A stretch of 64,000 nt of DNA from positions 41,281-105,280 of the forward strand of contig JBFIES010000012.1 in the NCBI GenBank assembly GCA_041603235.1, in the 5' to 3' direction. Origin of the DNA: Panacagrimonas sp041603235. GTDB lineage: Bacteria; Pseudomonadota; Gammaproteobacteria; Nevskiales; Nevskiaceae. The notes under the pieces were generated by a model. The model was not told the origin of the DNA, did no database searches, and was given only the letters and a program-made list of their open reading frames with translations. Made by a program: the position numbers and the translations under genes. Below, piece after piece: positions 52,316 to 60,968 of the stretch (its first letter is position 1; every line of letters begins with the position of its first letter).

Positions 52316-53278
52316 ATGTCATTAGCAATCAACTGGAGTACGCGCCTGCAAGCCGTAAGCGTCCCGCTACCAGGCTTGTCTCCATATACCAGCGCGCGTC
52401 GGCTCAGCGTGGAAGGACGGTTCGATCAAGCACTGATGTGCGACTTCCTCACTGCTCGCCATCCGCATATATCGATTGATACCTGGGAGCGTGCAGCGAC
52501 AGAAGGACGCCTGACGGTAGATGGCCAGCCGGTTCGCGATCTGAAGCGAAACGTGCGGGCCGGGAATGTCATTTCTCACGTGGTCAAGAATGTCGTGGAA
52601 CCTGTCGTTTCAACTGACATGCGTCTTCTGTATGAGGATGATCGATACATCGCCATCGACAAACCCGCGCCACTGCCCGTTCATCCCAGCGGACGCTACA
52701 ACAGACATACAGTGGTTTCATTTCTGAAGGCGATGTATCCGGATCTTGCGTTCAAGCCCGTGCATCGGCTGGACGCGGACACCACGGGCGTATTGCTACT
52801 GGCCCGGACCAAAGAATCGGCTAACACCGCCGGACAATATTTTCGGAACAAACAGTTCAGCAAGATTTACCTTGCGCGTGTGCACGGTCGCTGGGCTGGC
52901 GGTTCCAGATTGATCGAGCAGGCCATCGGCAAGTCGCCTGTCGATAAGGGGGCCAGAGCACTCGAATCATCCAATGGCCTGCCTTCCGAGACTGCCGTGG
53001 AGTTACTCCAGTACTTCGAGGAGGACAACAGCAGTTTGCTCAAAGTCATGCCAACGACCGGCCGCACCAATCAGATTCGCCTGCACCTCGCGTCCTGCGG
53101 TCACGCCATCATGGGTGATCATGCCTACGGGCAGCCTTCAGATGCCTCCGATTCCGACCGTCCGTTCACATCGGGTTTCTTGTGCCTGCACGCGCACAAA
53201 CTGATCTTGTCTGCACGTAATGATGATCCAGGCCTGGACCTCGAATCACCGTTGCCAGACTGGGCCCGTATTGCCTGA
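52316..53278 (+). CDS. RluA-family pseudouridine synthase
   Basis: A 320-residue enzyme that isomerises uridine to pseudouridine in rRNA or tRNA. The catalytic aspartate is in HRLDADTTGVLLLA; other family blocks are LYEDDRYIAIDKPAPLPVHPSGRYN and TGRTNQIRLHLASCGHAIMGDHAYG. The first 100 residues (RFDQALMCDFLTAR...TVDGQPVRDL) are S4-like. Start is uncertain: the frame opens with TTG at 52214, with ATGs at 52292 and 52316; the last gives a family-like N-terminus. Target site unknown. It stands about 220 bases after the chorismatase. Confidence 0.85.
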   Translation: MSLAINWSTRLQAVSVPLPGLSPYTSARRLSVEGRFDQALMCDFLTARHPHISIDTWERAATEGRLTVDGQPVRDLKRNVRAGNVISHVVKNVVEPVVSTDMRLLYEDDRYIAIDKPAPLPVHPSGRYNRHTVVSFLKAMYPDLAFKPVHRLDADTTGVLLLARTKESANTAGQYFRNKQFSKIYLARVHGRWAGGSRLIEQAIGKSPVDKGARALESSNGLPSETAVELLQYFEEDNSSLLKVMPTTGRTNQIRLHLASCGHAIMGDHAYGQPSDASDSDRPFTSGFLCLHAHKLILSARNDDPGLDLESPLPDWARIA

Positions 53279-53300
53279 GTCAGCAAGAATCGTACGCGGT

Positions 53301-53954
53301 TCAAGCGCGACCATAAACACTGGCGAATGAGACTCTTGGGTCACCCGGCTGCCACGCTTTGACTTTGGGCATGACGGCCTTGAATGCATCGGACTGCAGC
53401 AGAGGAGATAACCAGGTCTCAATCAGAGGCTCCGCCCCAGCGAAGTTTTCTGGATTCACGTTCCTGAATTGCCGCACAAAAGGGAACACCGCGATGTCGG
53501 CGGCTGAAATGGCTTTTCCACACAAATAGGCGTGCTTTTCGAGACGGCTTCGCAACGGCGTCAGTGCCTGCCTGGCAAGTTCCCATTGCTCGTCTGCGTC
53601 CACGTCATCGTAACGCCCGGAATATTTGTAACGATCAAGGTGATGCTTGAAAGGGCCGTCGTTATTCTCGATGAGCTCATCAAGCTCTGCAGGATCACAA
53701 TTGGACAGCCAGCCCAGACCATCATCCTGGCCTAGGGCCCATTTCAGAATGTCCGCGCTTTCTTCCAGAACCTTGCCGTCTTCCAGTTGCAGGACAGGAA
53801 CCGTTCCCTTGGGTGAAAGTGAGAGCATGGCCGCTGGCTTGTCTCCAAGCGACACCTCCCGCAATTCGCAGTCAATACCCGCAGCCCAAAGCGCCATGCG
53901 CGCCCTCATCGCATAAGGACAGCGCCGAAAGCTGTAGAGAAGCTTCGCGCGCAT
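53301..53954 (-). CDS. Glutathione S-transferase family protein
   Basis: A 217-residue protein with an N-terminal thioredoxin-like domain (residues 1-80) containing CPYAMRARMAL, where the cysteine or adjacent residues may serve as the redox/glutathione site, and the conserved cis-Pro and Ser motif KGTVPVLQL...VLEESADIL. The C-terminal all-helical domain follows (about 90-210). It resembles the bacterial GSTs with a CPYA/CPFA start, some of which act as glutathionyl-hydroquinone or thiol transferases. It starts three bases after the trhO stop, so the two are cotranscribed. Confidence 0.85.
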   Translation of the reverse strand: MRAKLLYSFRRCPYAMRARMALWAAGIDCELREVSLGDKPAAMLSLSPKGTVPVLQLEDGKVLEESADILKWALGQDDGLGWLSNCDPAELDELIENNDGPFKHHLDRYKYSGRYDDVDADEQWELARQALTPLRSRLEKHAYLCGKAISAADIAVFPFVRQFRNVNPENFAGAEPLIETWLSPLLQSDAFKAVMPKVKAWQPGDPRVSFASVYGRA

Positions 53955-53957
53955 GGC

Positions 53958-54893
53958 TCAGGATTTCTTGCGAAGGCGGCTCTCGGCGTTCTTGCCCATG
54001 TGCTCTACGCCACGTTCCTGCGCAAGTTGTAGTTGTTTGATCCGCTCACGCAAGCCGTCACGGCGATGCTCGCTGAGCTGATCAAGGCAATACTCGCAAG
54101 ACACGCCCTCTTCGTAAGCCGGATGTTGGCGCTGCTCGATCGTCAGCGGACTCTTGCAGCCGAAACACAGCCGCGCATCGCCTTCCTCCAACCCATGCCC
54201 CACGCTGACGCGTCCATCAAATACAAAGCATTCACCTTTCCACAGACTTTCTTCGACAGGCACGGCCTCCAGATAACGCAAGATGCCTCCCTTGAGCTGC
54301 GATACGTTCTGGTATCCCTTGTCCAGCAGATAAGCAGACGCTTTCTCGCACCTGATACCGCCCGTGCAATACATCGCGATGGGCGTATCCGGATTGGCTT
54401 CCAGTTTGTCTTCAACGTACTGCGGGAACTCGCCAAAGCTGACCGTTTGAGGGTCAATCGCATTCTCGAAATGACCAATGCGGTACTCGTAGTCATTTCG
54501 GGCATCGATCAAGATCACATCATCTCTGGCAATCAGCTCATTCCAGGCCTCGGCGTCAACATAGTGACCCGTTCGCTTTGCGGGATTGATGGACGGCACG
54601 CCCATCGTGACGATCTCTTTCTTCAAGCGAACGCGCATGTGACGAAAGGGACGCTGTTCCGCCGTTGATTCCTTGTACTCGAGATCCCTGAACTCTGGTT
54701 GGTCTCTCAGGAACTGAATCAAATCGAGGATCGAAGATCGACTCCCCGCGATCGTGCCGTTGATGCCTTCGCTCGCCAATAAAAGCGTGCCGCAGAGATC
54801 GAGCGCCTCGCACTGCGCTTCTAGCAGCGGCTGAAACGCCCGATAGCGCTCGAACGAAGCAAAGTGGTAAAGCGCAGCGACGGTGAAGCTCAT
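53958..54893 (-). CDS. trhO: tRNA uridine(34) hydroxylase TrhO (rhodanese-related)
   Basis: A 311-residue protein of the YceA family that hydroxylates uridine-34 of tRNA using oxygen. An N-terminal acylphosphatase-like domain (MSFTVAALYHFASFERYRAFQPLLE...GTLLLASEGINGTIAG) precedes a rhodanese domain with the active-site loop MYCTGGIRCEKA, and a C-terminal cysteine-rich zinc-binding segment (CFGCKSPLT...GVSCEYCLDQ). The start at 54893 is chosen for the canonical MSFTVAAL. It is the last clearly core gene before the accessory region. Confidence 0.92.
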   Translation of the reverse strand: MSFTVAALYHFASFERYRAFQPLLEAQCEALDLCGTLLLASEGINGTIAGSRSSILDLIQFLRDQPEFRDLEYKESTAEQRPFRHMRVRLKKEIVTMGVPSINPAKRTGHYVDAEAWNELIARDDVILIDARNDYEYRIGHFENAIDPQTVSFGEFPQYVEDKLEANPDTPIAMYCTGGIRCEKASAYLLDKGYQNVSQLKGGILRYLEAVPVEESLWKGECFVFDGRVSVGHGLEEGDARLCFGCKSPLTIEQRQHPAYEEGVSCEYCLDQLSEHRRDGLRERIKQLQLAQERGVEHMGKNAESRLRKKS

Positions 54894-54926
54894 GGTCGCG
54901 TCACTTTGCGTCACTAACAGGAGCAA

Positions 54927-55137
54927 CGAGCCTTACGCTGCTGCGACTTAGAAGCTGCGATAAGAACATTGTTGTCACGATGCATTATGAGGGTGGGCTA
55001 GAAATGGTCTCATGCCCGACAAGCTTATCGGCATGTATCACTAGTTGGTTCAGCCTGCGACGCTGACTAAGGTCTTGAGAAACTTGACCTAGTGCCAACC
55101 CAACCGAACAACTCCGGCTGGGTCTGACACGCAAATT
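54927..55137. other. Intergenic DNA on the chromosomal side of the putative att site
   Basis: No gene is seen. An imperfect hairpin with outer arms CATGCC/GGCATG lies at 55011-55035. A second hairpin, 5'-ACCCAGCCG...CGGTTGGGT on the minus strand (about 55099-55124), is just downstream of the tRNA fragment and may be the original tRNA-Arg terminator. Confidence 0.5.
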
Positions 55138-55182
55138 TGGCGCGCTTGAGACGATTCGAACGTCCGACCCCTGCCTTCGGAG
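55138..55182 (-). other. 3' half of a tRNA-Arg(CCG) gene, putative attachment site of an integrated element
   Basis: On the minus strand the fragment runs from the anticodon loop CTCCGAA (55182-55176; anticodon CCG) through the 3' anticodon stem GGCAG, variable loop GGGTC, a T arm that pairs correctly (GGACG / TTCGAAT / CGTCT), acceptor strand CAAGCGC, discriminator G and CCA (55140-55138). The bases just upstream (GTGGG) cannot pair with GGCAG, which needs CTGCC, so the 5' half is missing. Integrases often cross over in the anticodon loop and leave such a displaced 3' half at the far end of an element. Confidence 0.75.
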
Positions 55183-55223
55183 CCCACTTTCAGGGGCCGA
55201 TTCAGGCCTACTTTACGCTACAT

Positions 55224-55260
55224 CAACTGCTTCTAATCGACTTCTAAGCAGTTGTTTTTT
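55224..55260 (+). terminator. Intrinsic terminator between the att site and the recombinase
   Basis: CAACTGCTT (55224-55232) and AAGCAGTTG (55246-55254) form a nine-base perfect stem with a 13-base loop followed by six Ts. On the plus strand it would insulate the recombinase gene from chromosomal transcription. Confidence 0.7.
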
Positions 55261-55268
55261 GCCACAAC

Positions 55269-55302
55269 TAATTGATTTTAATAGTCAATTAAGGTCAATT
55301 AA
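55269..55302. repeat. AT-rich direct and inverted repeats near the att site
   Basis: GTCAATTAA occurs twice (55284-55292 and 55294-55302), and TAATTGA (55269-55275) is an inverted copy of TCAATTA (55285-55291). The repeats could be recombinase arm-type or excisionase binding sites. Confidence 0.55.
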
Positions 55303-55303
55303 C

Positions 55304-55364
55304 GCTGTGACAGATCTGCCTTTGAAATTGACCGTTTTCCATAACTGTCACAGCACTTGGGCAC
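55304..55364. repeat. Perfect 10-base inverted repeat near the att site
   Basis: GCTGTGACAG (55304-55313) and its exact inverted copy CTGTCACAGC (55355-55364) are 41 bases apart. This is about 120-230 bases from the tRNA fragment, the usual distance for arm-type or regulatory sites of an integrase. Confidence 0.6.
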
Positions 55365-55745
55365 GGCTTTTCAAACTCAGAATGACGCTTGCCCACACTA
55401 TACCAATGCCTGCTCAGTCAGGTACTCCGCGGTCAGAAGACGGACAGGCTAACTGAGCTGTATTCACCCAGAGGACGAGGCTTCACCACACCTAGCGCAC
55501 ATGGAGCATGGCGACCTGACACTTGCCAGGGAACCTGCCGACCCACTCGCGGTACGAATTTCGCCGACAAGCATTAGGCCATCCCTCCGGCGCTCAGAGG
55601 AGGTTGGCTGGTGGGAAGTGGGGGGACAAGTCGCGCGCTAAAAGGCGGCGAGCCTGGACGCATACAGCAATCGCTCCACTGAAACGCAGTCGCCGACCCT
55701 AGAAACCGCACTTAAACCTGTTCAAATTCCGTTACTTGGCTAACC
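55365..55745. other. Upstream region of the giant recombinase gene
   Basis: About 380 bases with no convincing gene; only short open frames without ribosome binding sites. It should hold the recombinase promoter and perhaps further binding sites. Confidence 0.5.
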
Positions 55746-58700
55746 GTGACCTTTTGGTCAGGCATAGGCGTTTCGCGTACCCCAAGACGGTGGCTACCGT
55801 GTCTGCCACACCCATGGCGTCGCAGAGAACCCGTGCTCGACAACTCAGGACACAGCACTTCGCTTCATTCCGCGACGAACGACGTCTCTTTAGTTCGCGC
55901 CATCAGTGAGCCGACAAGCAGGGACCTGCTGAAGATTCTCTACAACGCTGACGAACTGCCAGTCCAATTCAAGCTCGGCATCTACGTTGCCAACCGGCTC
56001 GACAAAGTAGCTGCCCTGATCCCGAGCTGGCATGCCCTACACGCCGCGACATGCGCGGCGGCAAGGCACGTTCGCGCTGCGTCCAATCCCATAGAGTCCG
56101 AGGTCTCGCTCAGTCGAGCGGATCACGGTCATGTTGAACTGCGCTCGCTCTGGGCCCTGATGATCCTCAATCACGGCCGCACCGAGGGGACGCCCGCCGA
56201 TCCTCTCCGAGCTCTCGTCCTGCTCCATGCGTGGGAAGGACAAACGGACGATCTTCGAGCACTCGCACAGCAGATCAATGCGTTCGTGAAGAAGCTCGAC
56301 GCGGAGCCGGACCTTAACAGCACATTCCACCTGAAGGCTTATCTCGCCCAGCCGGGATTGGGTTTGGAAGCGGCGCGCAGCGACCTTGAATCGGCCATGA
56401 GCCAATGCTCGGCTTCGAAAGCTGCGCGAACAGCGTTGCGCAGGCTGCTGGAGGAAGCCGATAAGTTCCTGATTCACCGCCAAGATGTGGCGCGCGCGAA
56501 TCCCATTGAAGGCGGGTCTCGCATTCAGCGAAGCTGGATGGAAGGGGCGCCCGACAAGATCCGCACGCGCGGCGGAGAAGAGGCACTTCTTTCAAAACCC
56601 GACAGGAATCCTGTCCCGGCCAATATGGCCCAGCGCACAACGATGCGTTCTGCCTACCTGATGCAGAAGTCGTTCCTGAATAGCCACACCAACGCACTCA
56701 CGGTCAAAGAAAGCCGGGCCACCACAGACGCGCTCTTGCCCCTCTTGAATTTCGAGGGAGACTTCCCGACTGATCATGCCCAGAGCGCGTTCATCATGCT
56801 GCTGGAATTGGTCAGCAGTCTCGGTTGCCTGGACATTCGTGCTGATCTGGAGCGACTCGTACACAGAGAAGCAAAACACCTGCGGATCGAGACGACCGGC
56901 TCCTTCCTGATCCAGCCGATTCCATATAAACGCGATTTCTATCGCCTTCCCCCGCAACTCAAGAACTTGGTGCCTTGGAAATCGGAAGCCGAGTTTCCTC
57001 TTCCGGCCGTGATCCACGAATTCCTGCAGCGGATAATGGCTAGCAAGCGAGTCGTGACGCACTCCGCGTTCATAGACGAAGGCCGCGTCCTCCGAAGCCA
57101 GCTTCGCCGTGTCATTCACCGATTCAGCGAGGAGCGCTCTCGCAAGGCGTTCGCTGCTACCACCTTTGAGATCACAGAAGGTGACAACTCCATCGTGTAC
57201 CTACTGACAGGGCAGGACTATGAGCAATTGACCTCGTCATTGGCGTATTTCGGCATGGACCAAGTCGACGCCACCGCCTTGTGGTCAACGGTAGTCCATC
57301 GTTTAACCGGACTGGACTGCCCAAATCATCACCCGGAAGGCGGCCGCCCTGTTTGGCTAGGTGCGCCGCTCGCCGGCTTGCCGGACGAGGTGTGCCAATC
57401 ACTGACCGCTGGATATGTCGACGAACTGCTTTCCACGATCCAAACCAGAGATCCGCTGAAGATTCACGACGCCCTCGTGATTTATACCGCTCGACTGTTT
57501 CAATCCTCAGCTCTGCTGCGCGGCAACCGCAAAATCGGAGAGATTCGTTTCGATTCGATCGACCCGAGAGGGTGGTGGGTAGGGCCAGACAAGCCGTCGA
57601 AGGCGTCGCCCGGCACCCGCGGTGGAGTTACCCCGAACATGGCGCTTCGCCAGTTGGAAGAACTGTTTCGGTTCAGAGTCCACCTGGCGACAACAGCGTC
57701 CGAACACCTTAGACCTGCCCTCCGGCAGGCCTGCGAAGCACGACATGCCATCTTCTGGCTGATCAATCCTGGCGCACAGCCACGAACAGTCCAAACATCC
57801 GACATCAGACCGCCAGAATCCTCAGGACTGCCGGTGCATTGGGGGCGCAGCCGATATCGGATGCTCCTCAAACGGGATGGCGTCCTCCCGCGACACATCT
57901 ATTCACTACTCGGGCATGTCTGGAACGGATACGCGCCATTTGGCCCGCATACCACTGAATCCCTGTCCGCGGCATCGGCGCTGCTCGGACCCGCGTTGGA
58001 ACGCGTCCTGACCCGGGACGGCTGGCGGCACATCGCGTTGCCAGCAGCCCTGACCGACCGTCGTACCGTTGAATGGCCCTCACCTCATTTGATTGATGTC
58101 CTTGCCTTCAGGGACGCAGCTGTCCAACCCGCCGGTGAATCGCCCAGCAGAGGGAAGCGCTTTTCCGTTGAACAGAAGAACCAGCATCGTGACTTCGTAA
58201 CGCGCCTTCTGCTTCCGCTGGAACGACGGCGATCCTCCGAAGAGTCTGTCGCGCCACGAATCGAGGTGTCGGAAACCCACGTCGAAGATTTAGTTCGAGC
58301 CGTCGCCCATCAATACCCCAAGGAAACTGCTCGGATCGATGCATGCCTGCGCATCCTGCGCGCCCGCATCATTTGGCATCGCCGCAACCACAAATGGTCT
58401 GGATTGCTGCCTCCCGTCGCGAGCGCCCCACCCGTGGTACACCCCGCGTTTGTCGAGACGCACCTTCACGCCGCGAGACTCAACCAGGTTCTCCGGGATC
58501 ACATGAAATCTCCTCGCTCGTTTGGTGGTCGCAAGGATGTACATTCGCGCTTTCTCAGGACAGTCTCGTTGTTGATCCTGGATCGTGTCGTGTACAACCG
58601 CGACCAGCTCAAGGGGACGATAAGCCTGCTTGCAACGAGGCCGTGCGATCCCACCGACCCCGCCCACCTTCCCGGCTTCGCGGAAGTGCCTATAGGCGAC

Positions 58701-60881
58701 ACGCGACGCTGCGTCGCCCTATCCCAAGAGCTTTCCATTCTGATTTCAAATCAGCCGATTCCTTCGTCGTTTAGCTGGAAAGCAGTCGCGAAGAAGTTGC
58801 ACGCAGAAATCAAGTCACTGCTCGGCGCGTTCGACGGTTCAGCGGTCAACGTCTTGTTCAGGCTGGCAAGTCTCGGATCGCGCATTGAATGCCCTGGGAT
58901 CGATTGGAGCCTCTGTGACCGACATGACCAAGGCACGCTCTCCCTATCTCGAACGCTCGATGTCATTTACGACCAGTGCCGCGGCGGCTACACAACCTTA
59001 GAAAGCACAAAAACCAGTGAGCCGGTTGATTTGCGGCACGCCATCCTTGGCCGCCAATCCATTCCCGAAGCCCGATACCGACAGTACATGCTTTACCGGC
59101 GCAAGCTGTACTATCTGACTGAGCCAGGCGCCGCCAAGCGAGGCCTTCCCCCGGCCCGATTCGCACGAGCACGTAGACAAGCGAGACTACTGATCGAGAA
59201 TCCCAACGCTGACCGAACGGTCGCAATGCTCGTGTCTTTCGCGTTTGAGTTGTTTCGAGAACAAGAAACCCGAGTCCGCCTGAGTACGGTCTACAAATCG
59301 CTCACCGCCATCGGACGCCGGATCCTGCTTTCATTGGGCGATGAAGACCTCACAGCCCTCGATGAGTTTGGCCTGGCGACGTTGTTTCGTGACGTCATTC
59401 AATCTGCACCAGCAATCAGCCAAGCAAACGTTACGCGGGTCCTGGCACGTTTTTACTTCTTCCATCGCTCAATACTGCCGGAACTTGAAAATACGTCCGC
59501 TTTTGCGGGTTATTCGAACTCGGAAGAGGCGCAATCCTTCCCCGTGATTGTCACTCACAGGGAGCATCAAGCTTGCCTGGACTCTTTCGAGGCAGCAGCA
59601 TCCTCTGGCGGGATTAGCCGCTCCACCGCAAGGAGTCGATCCGACGCGATGACCCTCATGCACCGCCGGGCTTTGCGCGTCGGTGAGGTCACTCATGCTC
59701 AAAAGGGCGACTCATGCGAACTGTATGGCGAAAGGTTTCTCTTTATTCGGAACAATTCCGCTGGGCGAGTGAAGACCGAAGCGGGGAAGCGATTGATCTC
59801 ACTCCCAGACAAGACCTGCATCGCCACACTGCCTCCCGCTGAGCTATCGGTAAAGCATTCTTCGAGATCGGAACGCTCTGCACCCTTGTTGTTCGATGAG
59901 GTCAGGGGGCGTGACCTTGGGCTCGCTCTATCCGATATGCGCGAGACGTTGGCGCGCTGCACGGGAGATGCCAACATTTCCCTGCACGCATTGCGCCATT
60001 CCTGCATCAGTTTCGAACTTTTAGAGATGATTACCGGCGCCACAGGAAGCCGAGACTTGCTCCTCGAATACGCCCGTCGAACGTCCCGTTTTGGTCAAGC
60101 CAGCGTACATACCGCGCATGAGCACTACTGGCACCTTGCTCACCTGTTGCCTCTCCCACTTCCGAAGCACCGACTGACATCCTCTCAGCTGTCCATCCTG
60201 ACCGGGACCACCTCGTGCAAGATTCGACAAGATCGCCGACGGCACGGCCAGACGTCGTCATCGCCCGAAGGCCCAGTCAAACGACGCGCGGATGCAGGGC
60301 AAAGAGCTTTTAGTCTGTCGCACTGGTCCAATCCGTCGCTGGCCTGCGACCCTGTCAGGGACGCCTCCCAATTCGTGGCGCCCAATGTTGACCGGGCAGA
60401 ACGACTCACGCAGTGTTGTCAGTTCGTCGCGCATCTACACCGTGATCGTTCAATAGAGAAATCCTGTGAACGCATCGCCCTCAGCATCGGCTTTCTTCGC
60501 GAGCTGATTAACAACCTGCACGATCTGGTACTTGCGCATCGTGCCTCGATCATCCCAGACTCTCTCGAAGATCTCGCTGTACTCGGGTGCGGCCCGCCTG
60601 ACCAAAGGCCGGGTCGCATTCAGCATCTGAAGCTCAGTCGATTGGATCGAAACGCCTTGCTTGAATTGCTCGTCTCTTGCGTCCCTGAGCATCCGCTGAC
60701 CGCCTTGCCTGCACTGATTCGCTCCGAACGCAGCCCCACTGCGCTCGAACTCCGCCTGATCAACGACCTTCGATCTTCGATCACTTGGAAAGGCTGGGAT
60801 TTAGCCCCCAAAAGTGTTCGCGTCAACGTGTTGTTGGTGCTTTGTTTGGTTTCGGCTGCTGAAGGCATGAGTTCGCCGTAA
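55746..60881 (+). CDS. Giant site-specific tyrosine recombinase/integrase
   Basis: A protein of up to 1,711 residues. Only residues 1280-1470 are recognisable: a tyrosine-recombinase catalytic domain with Arg1311 (ALRVGEV), a lysine in GRVKTEAGKR, His1414 and Arg1417 (LHALRH), and Tyr1461 (HEHYWHL). At the usual His-III position (GHxS) it has Gln (FGQAS). The 1,280-residue N-terminal part and 250-residue C-terminal tail match nothing I know; ordinary integrases have 300-450 residues. GTG 55746 gives an unnatural first 29 residues; GTG 55833, behind GAGAA, may be the true start. It lies 560 bases from the tRNA-Arg fragment, which fits an integrase beside its att site. Confidence 0.78.
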   Translation: MTFWSGIGVSRTPRRWLPCLPHPWRRREPVLDNSGHSTSLHSATNDVSLVRAISEPTSRDLLKILYNADELPVQFKLGIYVANRLDKVAALIPSWHALHAATCAAARHVRAASNPIESEVSLSRADHGHVELRSLWALMILNHGRTEGTPADPLRALVLLHAWEGQTDDLRALAQQINAFVKKLDAEPDLNSTFHLKAYLAQPGLGLEAARSDLESAMSQCSASKAARTALRRLLEEADKFLIHRQDVARANPIEGGSRIQRSWMEGAPDKIRTRGGEEALLSKPDRNPVPANMAQRTTMRSAYLMQKSFLNSHTNALTVKESRATTDALLPLLNFEGDFPTDHAQSAFIMLLELVSSLGCLDIRADLERLVHREAKHLRIETTGSFLIQPIPYKRDFYRLPPQLKNLVPWKSEAEFPLPAVIHEFLQRIMASKRVVTHSAFIDEGRVLRSQLRRVIHRFSEERSRKAFAATTFEITEGDNSIVYLLTGQDYEQLTSSLAYFGMDQVDATALWSTVVHRLTGLDCPNHHPEGGRPVWLGAPLAGLPDEVCQSLTAGYVDELLSTIQTRDPLKIHDALVIYTARLFQSSALLRGNRKIGEIRFDSIDPRGWWVGPDKPSKASPGTRGGVTPNMALRQLEELFRFRVHLATTASEHLRPALRQACEARHAIFWLINPGAQPRTVQTSDIRPPESSGLPVHWGRSRYRMLLKRDGVLPRHIYSLLGHVWNGYAPFGPHTTESLSAASALLGPALERVLTRDGWRHIALPAALTDRRTVEWPSPHLIDVLAFRDAAVQPAGESPSRGKRFSVEQKNQHRDFVTRLLLPLERRRSSEESVAPRIEVSETHVEDLVRAVAHQYPKETARIDACLRILRARIIWHRRNHKWSGLLPPVASAPPVVHPAFVETHLHAARLNQVLRDHMKSPRSFGGRKDVHSRFLRTVSLLILDRVVYNRDQLKGTISLLATRPCDPTDPAHLPGFAEVPIGDTRRCVALSQELSILISNQPIPSSFSWKAVAKKLHAEIKSLLGAFDGSAVNVLFRLASLGSRIECPGIDWSLCDRHDQGTLSLSRTLDVIYDQCRGGYTTLESTKTSEPVDLRHAILGRQSIPEARYRQYMLYRRKLYYLTEPGAAKRGLPPARFARARRQARLLIENPNADRTVAMLVSFAFELFREQETRVRLSTVYKSLTAIGRRILLSLGDEDLTALDEFGLATLFRDVIQSAPAISQANVTRVLARFYFFHRSILPELENTSAFAGYSNSEEAQSFPVIVTHREHQACLDSFEAAASSGGISRSTARSRSDAMTLMHRRALRVGEVTHAQKGDSCELYGERFLFIRNNSAGRVKTEAGKRLISLPDKTCIATLPPAELSVKHSSRSERSAPLLFDEVRGRDLGLALSDMRETLARCTGDANISLHALRHSCISFELLEMITGATGSRDLLLEYARRTSRFGQASVHTAHEHYWHLAHLLPLPLPKHRLTSSQLSILTGTTSCKIRQDRRRHGQTSSSPEGPVKRRADAGQRAFSLSHWSNPSLACDPVRDASQFVAPNVDRAERLTQCCQFVAHLHRDRSIEKSCERIALSIGFLRELINNLHDLVLAHRASIIPDSLEDLAVLGCGPPDQRPGRIQHLKLSRLDRNALLELLVSCVPEHPLTALPALIRSERSPTALELRLINDLRSSITWKGWDLAPKSVRVNVLLVLCLVSAAEGMSSP

Positions 60882-60968
60882 CCACGCCAAAGTGGTCACC
60901 CTTATCCGTTGAATCCAGAGACCCGCAAGATCAGAGTGGTCGCACGGAACATTTAAGCGGAGAACTCT

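Noticed and set aside
55138..55215. A complete tRNA-Arg gene
   Set aside because: The 3' half pairs correctly, but the bases upstream of the anticodon loop do not complete the anticodon stem, and no D arm or 5' acceptor strand is present.
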